Shown: positions 48,634 to 59,541 of the stretch, in pieces
How positions within the stretch are numbered: position 1 is the stretch's first letter
How the letters are laid out: the number at the start of each line of letters is the position of its first letter
From: Annona cherimola
Lineage: Eukaryota > Streptophyta > Magnoliopsida > Magnoliales > Annonaceae
Direction: 5' to 3'
DNA length: 64,000 nt
Assembly: GCA_030490835.1 (NCBI GenBank)
Contig: CM059973.1
Location: forward strand, 87,503,641-87,567,640
The notes under the pieces: generated by a model
Seen by the model: only the letters and a program-made list of their open reading frames with translations
Databases searched by the model: none
What the model was told of the DNA's origin: nothing
Program-made: the position numbers and the translations under genes

Positions 48634-50624
48634 TCATCTTCCACCTTCTTTCTCTTTAAGGAATTCAATGAATCCTCTAAATGCGGTGTCAGGATCGTCG
48701 CTCTTCATCAGCTCCTCGGCCACCTGTCCTGAGGTAACTTCCACCTCCATAAGCAGCTGTTTGATCTCTTCGAAGGACGGACGGTTCTCGACAGTGTGGT
48801 AGTTCTTGGCCAAGGTCTTGAATCCAGAGAAAGTGCAGTAGGACATATGGATGTGCATGTCCATACGGCCTGGGCGCAGCAGTGCTGGGTCCAGCTTTTC
48901 CTTGTGGTTGGTCGTGAAAACGATTATTCGCTCATCGCCACAGCTCGACCACAAGCCGTCGACGAAGTTGAGCAGCCCTGAAAGGGTCACCTGTGGAGAT
49001 GGAAAATGTTAGAATAGCAATTATGTTAATCTTTAAAAAGATAAATGGAGTGCAAATTGGGCTAATCACAATCAGTCTAACGCAATTTTGGCATCTAAAA
49101 AATTAGATTAGAAAAATCCCTTTGTATCGATTCAACTAGGTTTTGCCTTTTTTTTAAGTCACTTAAAGTCGACCATTCATATGCGTTGAATTTTTATTAG
49201 ATTTTATTAAATTCTATTAAAGTGCGGGCGCTGATATGTATTAAAATTTTATGATCTTCTATTTAAATCAATTAATAATATTAAGGTTCGTTAATTATTT
49301 CTTTAGGTTAATTTACTTTCATAATTAAAAAAGAAATATTATTCAAAATTTTCCTACTGAGTCTAGTGTGTATAAATTTAAAAGTAGTCTAAAAAACACT
49401 TCTTATTATTTTTATTTTTTTTAAAAGTCCCCACGTTCCAGCAAAATATTATACCCTCACAGCCCTTGACTAGTGTCGCTCCTTGTAAATTGAAGCCCAA
49501 CCCAATATAAAATGTTCCTCGTAGGCCCAAAACCTGTCCTGATTACTCCAAAACCCAAAACCATTTCAATTAAAGATTGCTCGGGCCAGACTCCAAGCAT
49601 GAAGGTTGCTTTCCTCTCTGGCTAGTGGCTACAGCTCCTCGATTATCACTCAATCTCGGCCGTTCATTTGTGAGGCCCTCGTGGTCGAGATCATTCTATT
49701 CAAATCTAAAAGTCCATACAAATGGGAACTCATGAACCGACCTTGTTTTCTTGGCGGCGGTCTGGCCCCGTCTCTTGTTCCACCGCCGGCCGGGCCGCTC
49801 CTCCACAATCCTGAAACTCGACGCTGCAATCGATGTCTTCGATAACCAATATCGATCGATTGCTAGTCCCGATCAGCAATCTCCTCAGATCCGATTTCTG
49901 GCTCAACGCTGTCAGATCAGATCCAAGTCATACACGTCGAATTCCAGAAAGTTGGCCATGGCGGCGACCAAGCTGGACTTGCCCGTCCCCGGCAGTCCGT
50001 ACAACAGATACCCGCGCTTCCATGCCTTCCCAACTCTCCTGTACAGCTCCTTCCTCCTAACGAACCTCTCCAGATCCTCCAGAAGGCCTCGCTTCGCCTC
50101 CTCTTCCATCGCCACCGTCGAGAACGTCGCCAGGTGGTTGAGGTTGACGGACGTCCACCCGCTGCTGTACGATTCGGCATCGACTGTGTACAGCTTCAGA
50201 GTCTTGTTCTCGTCCTTCGTCGCCTTGGATTTGGTGAGCACGTAAGGGAGGTAGGATTGCAGGACCTTCTCCATGTACTTCTTGTGGAAGCTGAGGTGGA
50301 AGAGCGGAACTCGTGGCGGCCGATGCCGAGGGTTTTGTTCTTCTTCTCATTGTCGTAGCAGACGAACTGCCATTGGAGGCCGACGCCTTGGAAGGCATCG
50401 GCGACTTCCTCGCCTCTTTCCATGGAGACGGACAGGTCCTTCTTGCCCTCGTGCTTGGAGACGCGGAGGCACCTGCTGGTGGCGGAGGGGGAGAGTTCGT
50501 AGGCGAGGTAGGTTTGGGCGGCGTCGTAGAGCTCGTTGACGGCGATGCTGCTGTATTCCTCGATGATGACGGTGATTTGGGAGGAGAAACGGTGGATGGT
50601 TTTGAGGACGATTGATAAGCGGAC

Positions 50625-50931
50625 GTCAGGAGCGTAGGTGGGCCTGGCCTGTTTGTGGAGCTAGTAGCTAGTAGCCAGTAGCCATTAGTATAAATAGAGA
50701 GTGACAGGAAGGAGAAAGGGGTGCTTGATTTGTATTTGTTTCTAGTTCGTAGTTCATTAGTTGCAGTAGAGGGAGAACACCGTCATTGTCAATTAGAGTT
50801 GGTGCTCAATCTCATTTCTCGTACTTTCTTTTGTAATGCTCTCATCCAATTCAATCAGCAGATTTGGATTCTACAATGAAGAACCGTGATTGATCGAATT
50901 ATATCCCCGTTTGGCTAGTTTGATCCTAACA
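50625..50931 (+). repeat. Left (5') LTR
   Basis: Ends in CCTAACA. It lacks the TGATAGG start seen in the right LTR, and clear identity begins at 50634 (GTAGGTGGGCCTGG). TATA box TATAAATAG at 50689-50697. Confidence 0.85.
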
Positions 50932-50958
50932 AGGTATCAAAGCTCAGATCTTCCTAAC

Positions 50959-51954
50959 GATGCCAGGAGCTGGGACGCAAGGAGAGCGCCTTAATCGTGT
51001 GGAGCAGGATCTGATACAGTAACAGGATACACAGGCCAGTTAAGAAGAGAGACTCGGTCGAATCGAGAGAGAAGTGGTGGAGCGATCGGCAGCATATGAG
51101 CGTCGCATTGACAACTTTGGATAGAAATTGGCGGATGTACGCGACAGTTTAAAGGCGCAGTATGAAGCCATGCTCCTTAAGCTTGATTCGATCGTCGATC
51201 TGCGCAACACTTCATCCATTCCTCCGGGATTCGGACAGGAGGAATCCACCTGGCATAACAGCAAGCCTGAGGGACATCATTCTCATCTGCCGAGACACGT
51301 TAGCTTCTATCAAGGTATCAAAATGCTGGACAAAGTTGAGAAAATGTGTGAAGATTCTTTGGGAATCATCGACCAGATGAAAATCGAGGTTCGCCCTAGG
51401 CCATCACCGTTGAAGGAGAGCTCGGCTGCCGTATTCACATCAGGGCCGACTATCAAGGTTGCATGCATGGCCGAGACCGCCGACGAGAAGAGGAGGCAGC
51501 AAGCAAGTAGTGCAGTGGTAGAGGTGGTGGGTGTCAGAGGTAATCCTAACCCAAATAAGGGAGAAGAGGACGGTGGTGTTGGGGGGCAGTTGATCGATGC
51601 ACCGTCAGAGCCAGGGGAGGCGTTTGAAGAAGCAGTAGCTACGGATACTACTATGGGTACAATACTAAGCCACCTTTCCGATCGGCTTTACCAGAAGATG
51701 ATAATCGGTGTCATCGAAGGGCCGAGAATGGTAGCATGGGAAGTCTCTAGCAGTGACGAGCTCTCCGTCCCCTGCATCAGTAGGGGCGACGCACAGCAGA
51801 TAAGGATGGAGTTATGGTGGTGGGTGGGGTTGACGAAGAGGGATCATGCAATCCTTGTTTTAGGGACAGAAAAATCAGAAGGCAATGGGTTGGAAGAATT
51901 GGATGTCCAGGAGATGTTTGATCGAATGCTGGAATGGGATCCGGGAGGATAGGT
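50959..51954 (+). pseudogene. Gag-like region of the retrotransposon
   Basis: ATG at 50959 opens MPGAGTQGERLNRVEQDLIQ and meets TAA. A longer frame is open at 51128-51952 (274 codons from ATG 51134) and begins with a charged helical stretch typical of plant gag N-termini. No zinc knuckle (CCHC) was seen. I cannot exclude that part of it is another captured host sequence. Function is unknown. Confidence 0.4.
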
Positions 51955-52134
51955 TATGTGGCGGAAACAGGAGGTCGTCCTGGAAAGGGGCACTTGGGAT
52001 CCGGGAGGACTCTCTTCTACCGGGCTCACTTTCCGGGACCACAGGTGCGCCTAGGACCCAGGTCGCATTGTCCGCATCAATGCATGGGTGGATTGGAGCT
52101 CACTGAGGAGAAGAAGCTAGTGTAGCTTATGGGA

Positions 52135-52490
52135 CTTGTTGTTGACGTCGGGCTCGAGCTCTGCTTCTCCAGCTCTGGCGTGTCAACAACGAAGGTACTG
52201 GCAGAAAATGGAGTCGAAGATCTGGTGATTTTAGAAGCTTCCGATCGCATTGGCGGAAGGATTCGGACGGAAGATTTCGGCGGGCTAAAGGTAGAGATCG
52301 GTGCCGTTTGGATTCAAGGCGTCGGCGGGAAGGAATCGAACCCTGTTTAGGAGCTCACCTGCAACACTGACCTTCGGACCTGCTATTCAAATTACAGCAA
52401 TGCCAGCTACAACATCTACGACCGAAGCAGCAAGATATTTCCCCGCAGAGTCGCGGCGGAATCGTATGTGCAGGCGGTGGACTCTGTGAT
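52135..52490 (+). pseudogene. PAO: Captured polyamine oxidase fragment
   Basis: The frame reads [53 protein letters not shown], stop, ELTCNTDLRTCYSNYSN, YNIYDRSSKIF and AAESYVQAVDSVI. These match the FAD-binding N-terminal third of plant polyamine oxidases, flavoenzymes that oxidise spermidine and spermine. The first glycine-rich loop (GAGxSG) is degraded to an unrelated stretch, and the TGG of NPVWEL has become TAG (52348-52350). About 118 codons run without an intron, which suggests capture from a spliced transcript. It is in the same orientation as the element. Confidence 0.88.
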
Positions 52491-52712
52491 TTGGACTACA
52501 GCGATGATCTCATTAGCACTCGCAGAAATACTTAGTGGATGGACTACGCTGCATTTGATCCATTTTTGTAGCACTTTCCAGATGCACGGGCTCAAGGATC
52601 CTTCTGCAATAATTGCTCGCAATGCACGTCTGCAGATCTGCACGTCATTTGTAAATAATTTTGATTTTTTTTTCCCACCTTGTGGGCAAGGTGGATTTTA
52701 GGCGAGGTGGAA

Positions 52713-53020
52713 TGATAGGGTCTAGGAGGGTAGGTGGGCCTGGCCTGTTTGTGGATCTAGTAGCTAGTAGCCATTAGTATAAATAGAGAGTGACAGGAAG
52801 GAGAAAGGGGTGCTTGATTTGTATTTGTTTCTAGTTCTTAGTTCATTAATTGCAGTAGAGGGAGAACACTGTCATTGTCAATTAGAGTCGGTGCTCAATC
52901 TCATTTCTCGTACTTTCTTCTGTAATGATCTCATCCAATTCAATCAGCAGATTTGGATTCTACAATGAAGAACCGTGATTGATCGAATTATATCCCTGTT
53001 TGGCTAGTTTGATCCTAACA
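52713..53020 (+). repeat. Right (3') LTR
   Basis: Starts TGATAGGGTCTAGG and ends GATCCTAACA, so the ends form short imperfect inverted repeats (TGATAGG and CCTAACA). TATA box TATAAATAG at 52778-52786. The AAA-ATPase N-terminal exon resumes at the next base. Confidence 0.88.
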
Positions 53021-53242
53021 TCTTGGATGTGTTGGGGCATGAGGTCGTTGGCTATCGTCCTTAGCAACATTGTCGTTGCCACGACAGAGGCTGCCGCCGA
53101 TAGAACAGACTCTGGTGAAGGCATGGTGCTGGGACTTAGGATCTCCGTGCGTGTGCGAAATATGGTTCAGCAACCCATTCTCGAAAGCATCTTGAACTCG
53201 ACTTTAAATTGGGATAGTCGAGTTTCAACAAAGTTCGGTTGG

Positions 53243-53605
53243 GGAGGAATTAAATTAAGTGCACCTTCTTCTTCTTTTTTAAAGAGTTTTTTTTAAATTT
53301 GTATGTGGGCCTAGCATGAATATTTCATATATATAATTTTTATATTTTTTCATGTTTTTAAGTACTTAATTTTAAATTTTAAAATAAAAAAGGTATTTTG
53401 CATGTTCGAACACATAAGAAATGCTTTATTTTCTGATTTTTAAAATCAAAGTGAAATATTAAAAATAATAAAAATGAAAAAATTGAGTAGAATACATTTA
53501 TGTTTGGGCTCACCTAAATATATAAAAACATTTTAAAATAAAAAAAAATTGTATTCTGCAAATATGCAGCTGATGCACTAAAGCTCGGTGCATTCAGATG
53601 CCAGG
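53243..53605. mobile_element. Foldback element
   Basis: The left end AATTAAATTAAGTGCACC pairs with GGTGCATTCAG at the right. The central AAATAAAAAAGGTATTTTGC is part of the inverted core. Tips resemble the CACC-tipped members, but the element is worn. Confidence 0.5.
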
Positions 53606-54734
53606 TTATAAATAGCTGCCCTCTCCAAGCAAAAGGAGCAGAAGACATTCCCTATGCTAGCCTCCGAAGAAGAGGATAGTACCTTTCTCTGGGGAAGAGT
53701 AACTTTGACCTGGATGACCTCCCGTTTCACCTCCCCTCTTTAGATATGGTAATGCGGGACAAGATAAAAACATGCAGGAAGTGTTAAGCTTATGTAGTGC
53801 GGTGTTTCTAGCTAATTAATTAGGTAAAATCTCATTGCAAGTTTACAACCAATTGATTTTGGATGAAAATATTATTTTTAAACTTTTCATGTAAGTAATT
53901 CACTATTAAGAAATAATAAAGATAAATTTCTAAGTGTAAACACTAATTTTATTAGATTGCGACTTGGTGCATCCCCTTCCTGCAAGTTGCTGTTGACATG
54001 GGGAAAGGCTCATGGTGTCCAAATTCGACCTCATTATTTTCTTAGAAGTTTCTATAGAAAATAGTCTGGAATGAACTTATAGAATGGATTCAAAGAAATC
54101 TTTTGGCGAAAGAGCAGTCGAACGAAGAGGGGAAAGAGATTGCTGTGACAAAATTGGATGATGGTGATTTTCAGAAAATTTCTTTCTTTTTTGACCGCTA
54201 AGTATCCTAGCTTCTTATATATGTTTTCTCCTCAACGAATTGAGCGTGTGTGGAGCAAGTGGGAGCCACGAGCACGCTAGTTAGGACTTTTTTGTTGTTG
54301 TATTTACAAATCAATCTAAATATATATTTTAATCTTAACTTTAGGAATGTAAATCTAATAATATTGCTAACTAAGTAGTTATAAAGATATTACTCCAAAA
54401 AAAAAAAAAGGTTAGGGCTCAAAGGCCAAACTTCCATACCTAAGATGAGACTCTTACTAGCTACACTAACCAATATTTGCTATGAAAGAGTATGGTAAGT
54501 TTAGGTAAAATTTATACATAAGTACAAGGTAGATTACATTTTCCTGCACCTGGTGAACCCGGGCACGTCATTCTCATTTCTCAACCAAACAACAAACGCT
54601 GTCCTCCCTGTTTTCTTTACTCTTCTGCCCTCTCTGTTTTGCTCGTCAGATCTCCCGCCTCCCGCACCTAAACGTACACCACCATATATCCCTCTCTGCT
54701 CTCCAGCTGCCTCTCATCTCGACGACACAACAGG
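53606..54734. other. Upstream region of AAA-ATPase copy 2, part of a duplication
   Basis: No gene. The stretch 53820-54290 is similar to 57220-57900 (shared: TTCAAAGAAATCTTTT, CTAAGTATCC, GGAAAGAGATT, CGACCTCATT). The last ~190 bp before the ATG are similar to those before the copy at 61183 (shared: AGATTACATTTTCC, CTTCTGCCCTCTCTGTTTT, CATATATCCCTCTC or CACATATCCCTCTC). Confidence 0.6.
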
Positions 54735-56086
54735 ATGCGGCGCTCACCGCAAAGCATGCTGTCGACGGCAGCATCTGTTGCGGCAACGGTAATGCTGGTG
54801 CACAACATTGCCAACGATATCCTGCCACCCCACCTCCGAGACCTCCTTTTTTCAAGCGTCTGCAGCATTTTTCGTCGCTTCTCCTCCCGCCTCACCGTCA
54901 CCATCGACGAATTCGATGGCCTCTCCATCAATAAACTGTACAGCGCAGCCCACATGTACCTGGGCTGCAAAATCTCTCCCTCCACAACCCGCTGCCTCCG
55001 CGTCTTCAAGACCGATAGCGACAAAGACTTCACCGTCTCCATGGAAAGGGGCGACACGGTTGTGGATGTCTTCCAAGACGTGAAGCTGGAATGAAAGATC
55101 GTCTGCCACCAAGCACAAAAGAACCTGCAGCCCTCTAACGATGGCTTCCGCACCACTGTCCACCAGTCCCACTCCTTTTATCTCACCTTCCACAGCCACA
55201 GGAAACACAAAGAAGTGGTCCGGCAATCCTAACTCTTTTGTGAGTTTATATGGAAGTCTATATGGAAGTCTGTGGTCTTTAAATAAATGTACTTTACTGT
55301 AATATCATGTGTCTATTTGTATATTACTAATTAATGATATGTTTGTTTAGTACTAAAACTTTTTAATACAAAATTTTTTTATTCTTCATAACTATTTTAT
55401 TTTTTAATTATTTCTTCTATTTTCCACTATAGCTATCCATCTTTTCAATTATTTTTACATAATTATCCATACAAATAATTTATCTATTTTAATTTTATTT
55501 TTTTTACTCATTATTATTATCTCTGTCATATCGCACCATTTTACACCATATTAAAACCTTTTACATCAAAAATTTTTCCTCTAAAAATTTGATCACTTTT
55601 TAAACAATCCTGAAAAGTTTTAACTATTATGCACAAAGAAATTTGTTGAGGTAACTCTCCGTCACTTCAGATCACCCTGCCAGGCCTTCTCAACTTCATT
55701 AATGGCTTGTGGTTGAGTTATGGCCACGAGCATACATCTTCACAAATAACCACAAGGAGAAACTGGATCCTACTCTACTGCGCCCAGGTTGGATGGACAT
55801 GCACATTCATATGTCCTACTGCACCTTCTTCAGATTCAAGATCCTGGTCAAGAACTACCTTACAATCCCCGAGGACCATCACCATCCTTCCTTTCAACAA
55901 ATCGAGCTACTAATGATGGAGGTAGAAGTTACCCCAGCACAAGTGGTTGATGAGCTGATGAAAAGCGATGATCCTGACGTGGCATTTGGAGGATTTGTAG
56001 AATTTGTTAAGAGAAATGTGGAAGGTGAGAAGAAAAAAGCCGAATCTATGGAAGAAGAGGTTAATGAACATAAACCTCAAAGTTGA
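54735..56086 (+). pseudogene. BCS1-type AAA-ATPase, core deleted
   Basis: The N-terminal part is nearly the same as the paralogue at 61183: MRRSPQSMLSTAASVAAT, TIDEFDGLSINKLYSAAHMY, VSMERGDTVVDVFQDVKLE. The next codon is TGA (55092-55094), where the paralogue has TGG. Homology continues to KHKEVVRQS and stops near 55230. The whole Walker A/B region is missing. The last exon returns at about 55671 (ITLPGLLNFINGLWLS), shifts frame at about 55725-55735, and runs to TGA as TNNHKEKLDPTLLRPGWMD, with Trp in place of the usual second Arg. A degenerate MITE fills the gap. It cannot encode an ATPase. Confidence 0.9.
55320..55620 (+). mobile_element. Degenerate Tourist-like MITE in AAA copy 2
   Basis: ATGTTTGTTTAGTACTAAAA, CTTCATAACTATTTTATTTT and TTTTCAATTATTTTTACATA follow the Tourist-like copy at 5872-6162. 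It lies between the surviving 5' and 3' parts of the pseudogene. Confidence 0.65.
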
Positions 56087-57219
56087 GAATGCGTTGGTTT
56101 TATTCATTTCCGGGTAAAAAGTCAACGCGTCATAAGCCAATCGATTCCTCTAGTCGTTGTTTTCTTTTCTTCTGTTTTCCCCTTTTCCTAATTAGGTCGT
56201 ATTTACTTAAAAATGTCGTAATGTAGGGATATTTGGAAATCTATGAATATCTAAAGATTATCATCTTGTCAGCCCGGACTCGGCGTGCATCTAGTTTTTT
56301 CCCTTATTAAATTTTTTTTCATAACAACATATGTTTATTTAAGTTATATATCAAAAATTATAATTTTTTACTATGTATATATTTTTTCTGAATTTCAAAA
56401 ACAACAGTTTTTGAGTATTTCATTATTTTCACCTCCAAAATTTGTTGATTTTTGAAATTCATAAAAAGAATACACACATATATATATAAATTATAATATT
56501 TAGTATGCAAAATAGTAAATTATTTAAGTTTTTTAATGGAATTTTTATTAAAAAAAATATAATAACAAAAAATAAGCGAAATAATTAAAAGTTTCACATC
56601 AATACAAACTCACGTGTAAAAAATAAAAAAGCGACTTTTACACTTTTTTGGCATTACAGGCGTGTGGGTGAGGCCATACTGGATGCGGGCCACCCGGGAG
56701 CATGCAGTGCTGCATGCTCCCGGGCGCATACACTTATTTTTTTTTGAAATTTTTTTTATAAACTTGTTAGCCCAAGTGTATTTAACGTATATATCAATTT
56801 TTACCATTTTTGGAGTATTTTAGATATTCATTTTTTATTTTTGAAAATCAGTGGCATTTTAGTAATTTAAAATTACGTAAAATGCCACTGATTTTAAAAA
56901 ATCAAAAATAAATATCTAAAATACTCTAAAAATGGTAAAAATTTACACAAAGATTAAATACACTTGGGCTAAGAAGTTTATAAAAAAAATAAAAAAAATA
57001 AGTGCATACGCCTGGGAGCATGCAGCACTAGCAAGAGACTGAAGTACGCCGTACCAGACGCAGGAATTGTTAAACTTGCGATGTATAATGTTAGTTTTAA
57101 AGATTGTAGCATGGTGTGTCCTTGTGATTGCCCCAGTGGTAACACACGTGTTTTCTATCTAATTATTTACGCAAAGTGTCATTATCCCCATTGGTTTGGG
57201 TATAAATATGAAGTTTTAA
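56087..57219. other. 3' flank of AAA copy 2; two foldback elements
   Basis: No gene. Holds a worn foldback core at about 56290-56590 (TTCATAACAACATATGTTTA inverted against ATTTTTATTAAAAAAAATAT) and a clearer one at 56694-57040. Confidence 0.5.
56694..57040. mobile_element. Foldback element, GGGAGCATGC-tipped
   Basis: GAGCATGCAGTGCTGCATGC then TCCCGGGCGCATACACTT is inverted against AAGTGCATACGCCTGGGAGC and ATGCAGCACT. The core TTTTTACCATTTTTGGAGTA and its inverted copy, and TGGCATTTTAG against AAAATGCCA, make almost perfect arms. Confidence 0.8.
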
Positions 57220-57982
57220 ACTTTTTTGAGTATACAAGCAACTAATGATTAAGAAACAATAAAGATAAATTTCTTGGCTTAAGCACAATTTATTTTGGAT
57301 GCAACTTTGTACGCCATTTCCTGGAAGTAGCTGCTGACAAAGGGAGGGGCTCGCGGGCGTCCAGAGTCGACCTCATTGCTCTCCTGGGATTTTCTGTGTA
57401 AACTCATCTAGAATGATATGGGTTCAAAGAAATCTTTTACTTCAATATATCTGAATGAATTATTTTATGAGATTAAAAATGATGAAGCTGAAAATGTGTG
57501 AGATTGCAGAGATGATGCCTGGGCTGAAGTGCTAGGAAGGTGGGGAGAAGAGAGAAAAGAAGATCTAAACAAACTTACGTGAAAAAAATAAAAAAAAAAA
57601 GCTTATAACTACTAGACTTGTCTGAAAAATCATAAGAAAGGAGATTTTTTCATTAATGTGAGATGAAAGAATATAAATTATCCCCTTGCTCGAGCTAGCG
57701 TGACAGCAGAAACATTACAAAATGTTTGAAAAAGAAGCGAGGAAAGAGATTACTGAGAAAAGACTGAATGGTGATATTTTCAAGAAATTTCCTCGATCGA
57801 CTGCTAAGTATCCGTCTTATATGCCTTCTGGTCCAATGGGGTGTGCATCTAGCAAGTAGCAAGTAGGAGCTGCACACGTACGATTATGTTATTAGGACAA
57901 ACGGCGATAGGGAAGAGCGTTATGAGCCAGCAAAAGCCTATATACAAGAGGTTGAGCCTCTATACTAGGTTTCTGTTACATA
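57220..57982. other. Duplicated upstream block of the AAA cluster
   Basis: No gene. 57220-57900 is the counterpart of 53820-54290, as listed there. The 8 bases 57975-57982 (GTTACATA) are the left target-site duplication of the next element. Confidence 0.6.
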
Positions 57983-59533
57983 CAGTGTTTTAAAAACCGG
58001 ACCAGACCGTCCTGTCCGACCGTGAACCGCCAATTGAATGGTTCGGTTCGGCTACGGTTCTTCATTTTTGACGAAAACCGTTCGAACTGCGTGAACCGGG
58101 CGGTTGGACCGTAAAAACCGGTCTGACCGCGGTTCGGTTTGCAACTATTTTTTTTTTAAAAATTAATAAATATAAAATATAAAAATGTCGCATATTCGGC
58201 CGTTCGCTGAACCCAAACCTCCTCCTCGGCTCCTCCCATCGTCTTCCTTTCGCGCAGCGCTAGGGTTTGACCCACTATCGCCGTCGGCCATCTGCTGCAA
58301 CGGATCCAGGTCGTAGAGTCTGCCGGAATCGACGTCCGGCAACAGTCGCCAGTGCCCGGTCATCCTCATCAGTTTCGGCTACCATTGCAGAAACCAATTT
58401 CCCACAGCAGATCGGCATCTTCCGGCGCAACCGAGCTTCCGGCCATAGAATCCGAGCTGGAAGGCAAGCAGCAAGGTTCGGCGACTATCTTCGGAGCTTC
58501 CGGCAGTAAGGCAGCAAGATTCGGAGCTTCTAGCGCAAGGCAGCGAGGTCCGTCCGGGCCGTCCGGTTGCTGCTCGCCCGCATTCGTCATTTCAGCGATG
58601 CTGTTCCACAGCTTTTCGCACAATCACACCGATCCAAAAGAGGATGCTGATGCTGATGCTGCCGGCTGCCCTCAGAAATTCCGGCAACCTCTCATTCTAA
58701 AATAAAAATCGTGTAGGTGAGTTGGATACTTGGATTCCCTGTTCGGATTCCCTGTTCTTACTTCCATAAAAACAGAGCTAATGCTCGCTAATAATCTTCC
58801 ATAAAAACCGATTCAATGTCTCTCTGTTATCATTTTCATTGTGGTGGAGCCGTTTCTCCTTTCATTTTTCTATTCATGCAAGACAAGAACAAATTCAATT
58901 GTCTTAATACTCTTCCATCATTTTTCCTCTCCGCATGGTACGCAGTGATTTATACAATAATTTAGAAATTTTGTTTAGATATTTTAATTATAAGATGTGC
59001 ATGCATGCTAAAATATATATTATCAACTTTGAATTTTTTGTTTGAATTAGATATCTCAAATATATTTCTATTCAGTTGTGTTTTGTACTCACTTTAAACC
59101 AAAATCGTAGTTAAACTTTGCTTAAAATTGAACGATGATGAGCGATTTGAACATTTTCAATTACAGTACAATTTTAAATGTTTTTTCTTATTTTTAGGTG
59201 GTTAATTTCTTCAAGTAAAGTAAATTTAATTTTTTCTAAATATCTTATATAGGAACAAAAAAAAACTATTTCAGGTTAGTGCACTCTTTTTTTTTATTTG
59301 CATAATAATTTTAATTTGATGTACTTGAATGTATTGTTGATGACAAGTGTAATTTTTATATTACATAAAATTTATATATTTAATTTAATTTTAAAATAAT
59401 TAAAATAAATTAAATATAATTATTACGTCATAATTATGTCATGCTGACATCACGGTTCAAAACGGTTTGAACCACGGTTGAACCGGTTGTACCTGAAAAT
59501 AGTTCAGTTCCTGGTTTGGTTTTTAAAACATTG
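57983..59533. mobile_element. hAT-type element, 1551 bp, with exact 8-bp TSD
   Basis: Ends CAGTGTTTTAAAAACC and, inverted, CAATGTTTTAAAAACC, flanked by GTTACATA at 57975-57982 and 59534-59541. Subterminal regions are dense in CGGTTC, GAACCG and ACCGG words in both orientations. A GC-rich block at about 58190-58700 stays open for up to 117 codons but resembles no transposase or known protein, so the element is probably non-autonomous. That block could be captured or leader DNA. Confidence 0.92.
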
Positions 59534-59541
59534 GTTACATA

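Larger units (their letters stand above)
50625..53020 (+). mobile_element. Non-autonomous LTR retrotransposon with captured gene
   Basis: About 2.4 kb, lying antisense in exon 1 of the AAA-ATPase pseudogene. Left LTR about 50625-50931, right LTR 52713-53020. The LTRs are direct repeats with about eight substitutions and one 7-bp indel over 298 bp by eye. The left LTR is followed by GGTATCAAAGCTC (50933-50945), close to the initiator tRNA-Met PBS. A purine-rich GGCGAGGTGGAA (52701-52712) precedes the right LTR. The interior has a gag-like frame and a polyamine oxidase fragment but no protease, RT or integrase. The first bases of the left LTR are altered and a clean 5-bp duplication was not found. 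Confidence 0.88.
48634..53124 (-). pseudogene. BCS1-type AAA-ATPase, broken by a retrotransposon
   Basis: The minus-strand gene starts at ATG 53124 (MPSPESVLSAAASVVATT, TIANDLMPQHIQD). It is then interrupted by the LTR retrotransposon at 50625-53020 and resumes as VRLSIVLKTIHRFSSQITVI, matching the intact paralogue at 61183 without loss of residues. The AAA-associated N-domain, Walker A GLPGTGKSS (usual second Pro replaced by Leu), Walker B ILVIEDIDC and, after an intron (49741-48991), GLLNFVDGLWSS and LDPALLRPGRMD are all present. Two further lesions disable it: a missing base near 50303 (within HEFRS...FHLSF) and a 5-bp GATCT duplication at about 49913-49922. Family members are membrane-anchored ATPases of mitochondria or ER. 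This copy cannot make the full protein. Confidence 0.9.

Noticed and set aside
50057..50615. Open frames on both strands in the AAA-ATPase N-domain (such as the Arg- and Gly-rich ones)
   Set aside because: They are alternate-frame shadows of the pseudogene at 48634-53124.
54668..55226. Long minus-strand open frames opposite AAA-ATPase copy 2
   Set aside because: They mirror the GC-rich sense coding sequence and have no domain of their own. The same happens at 61149-61490 and 61735-62199.
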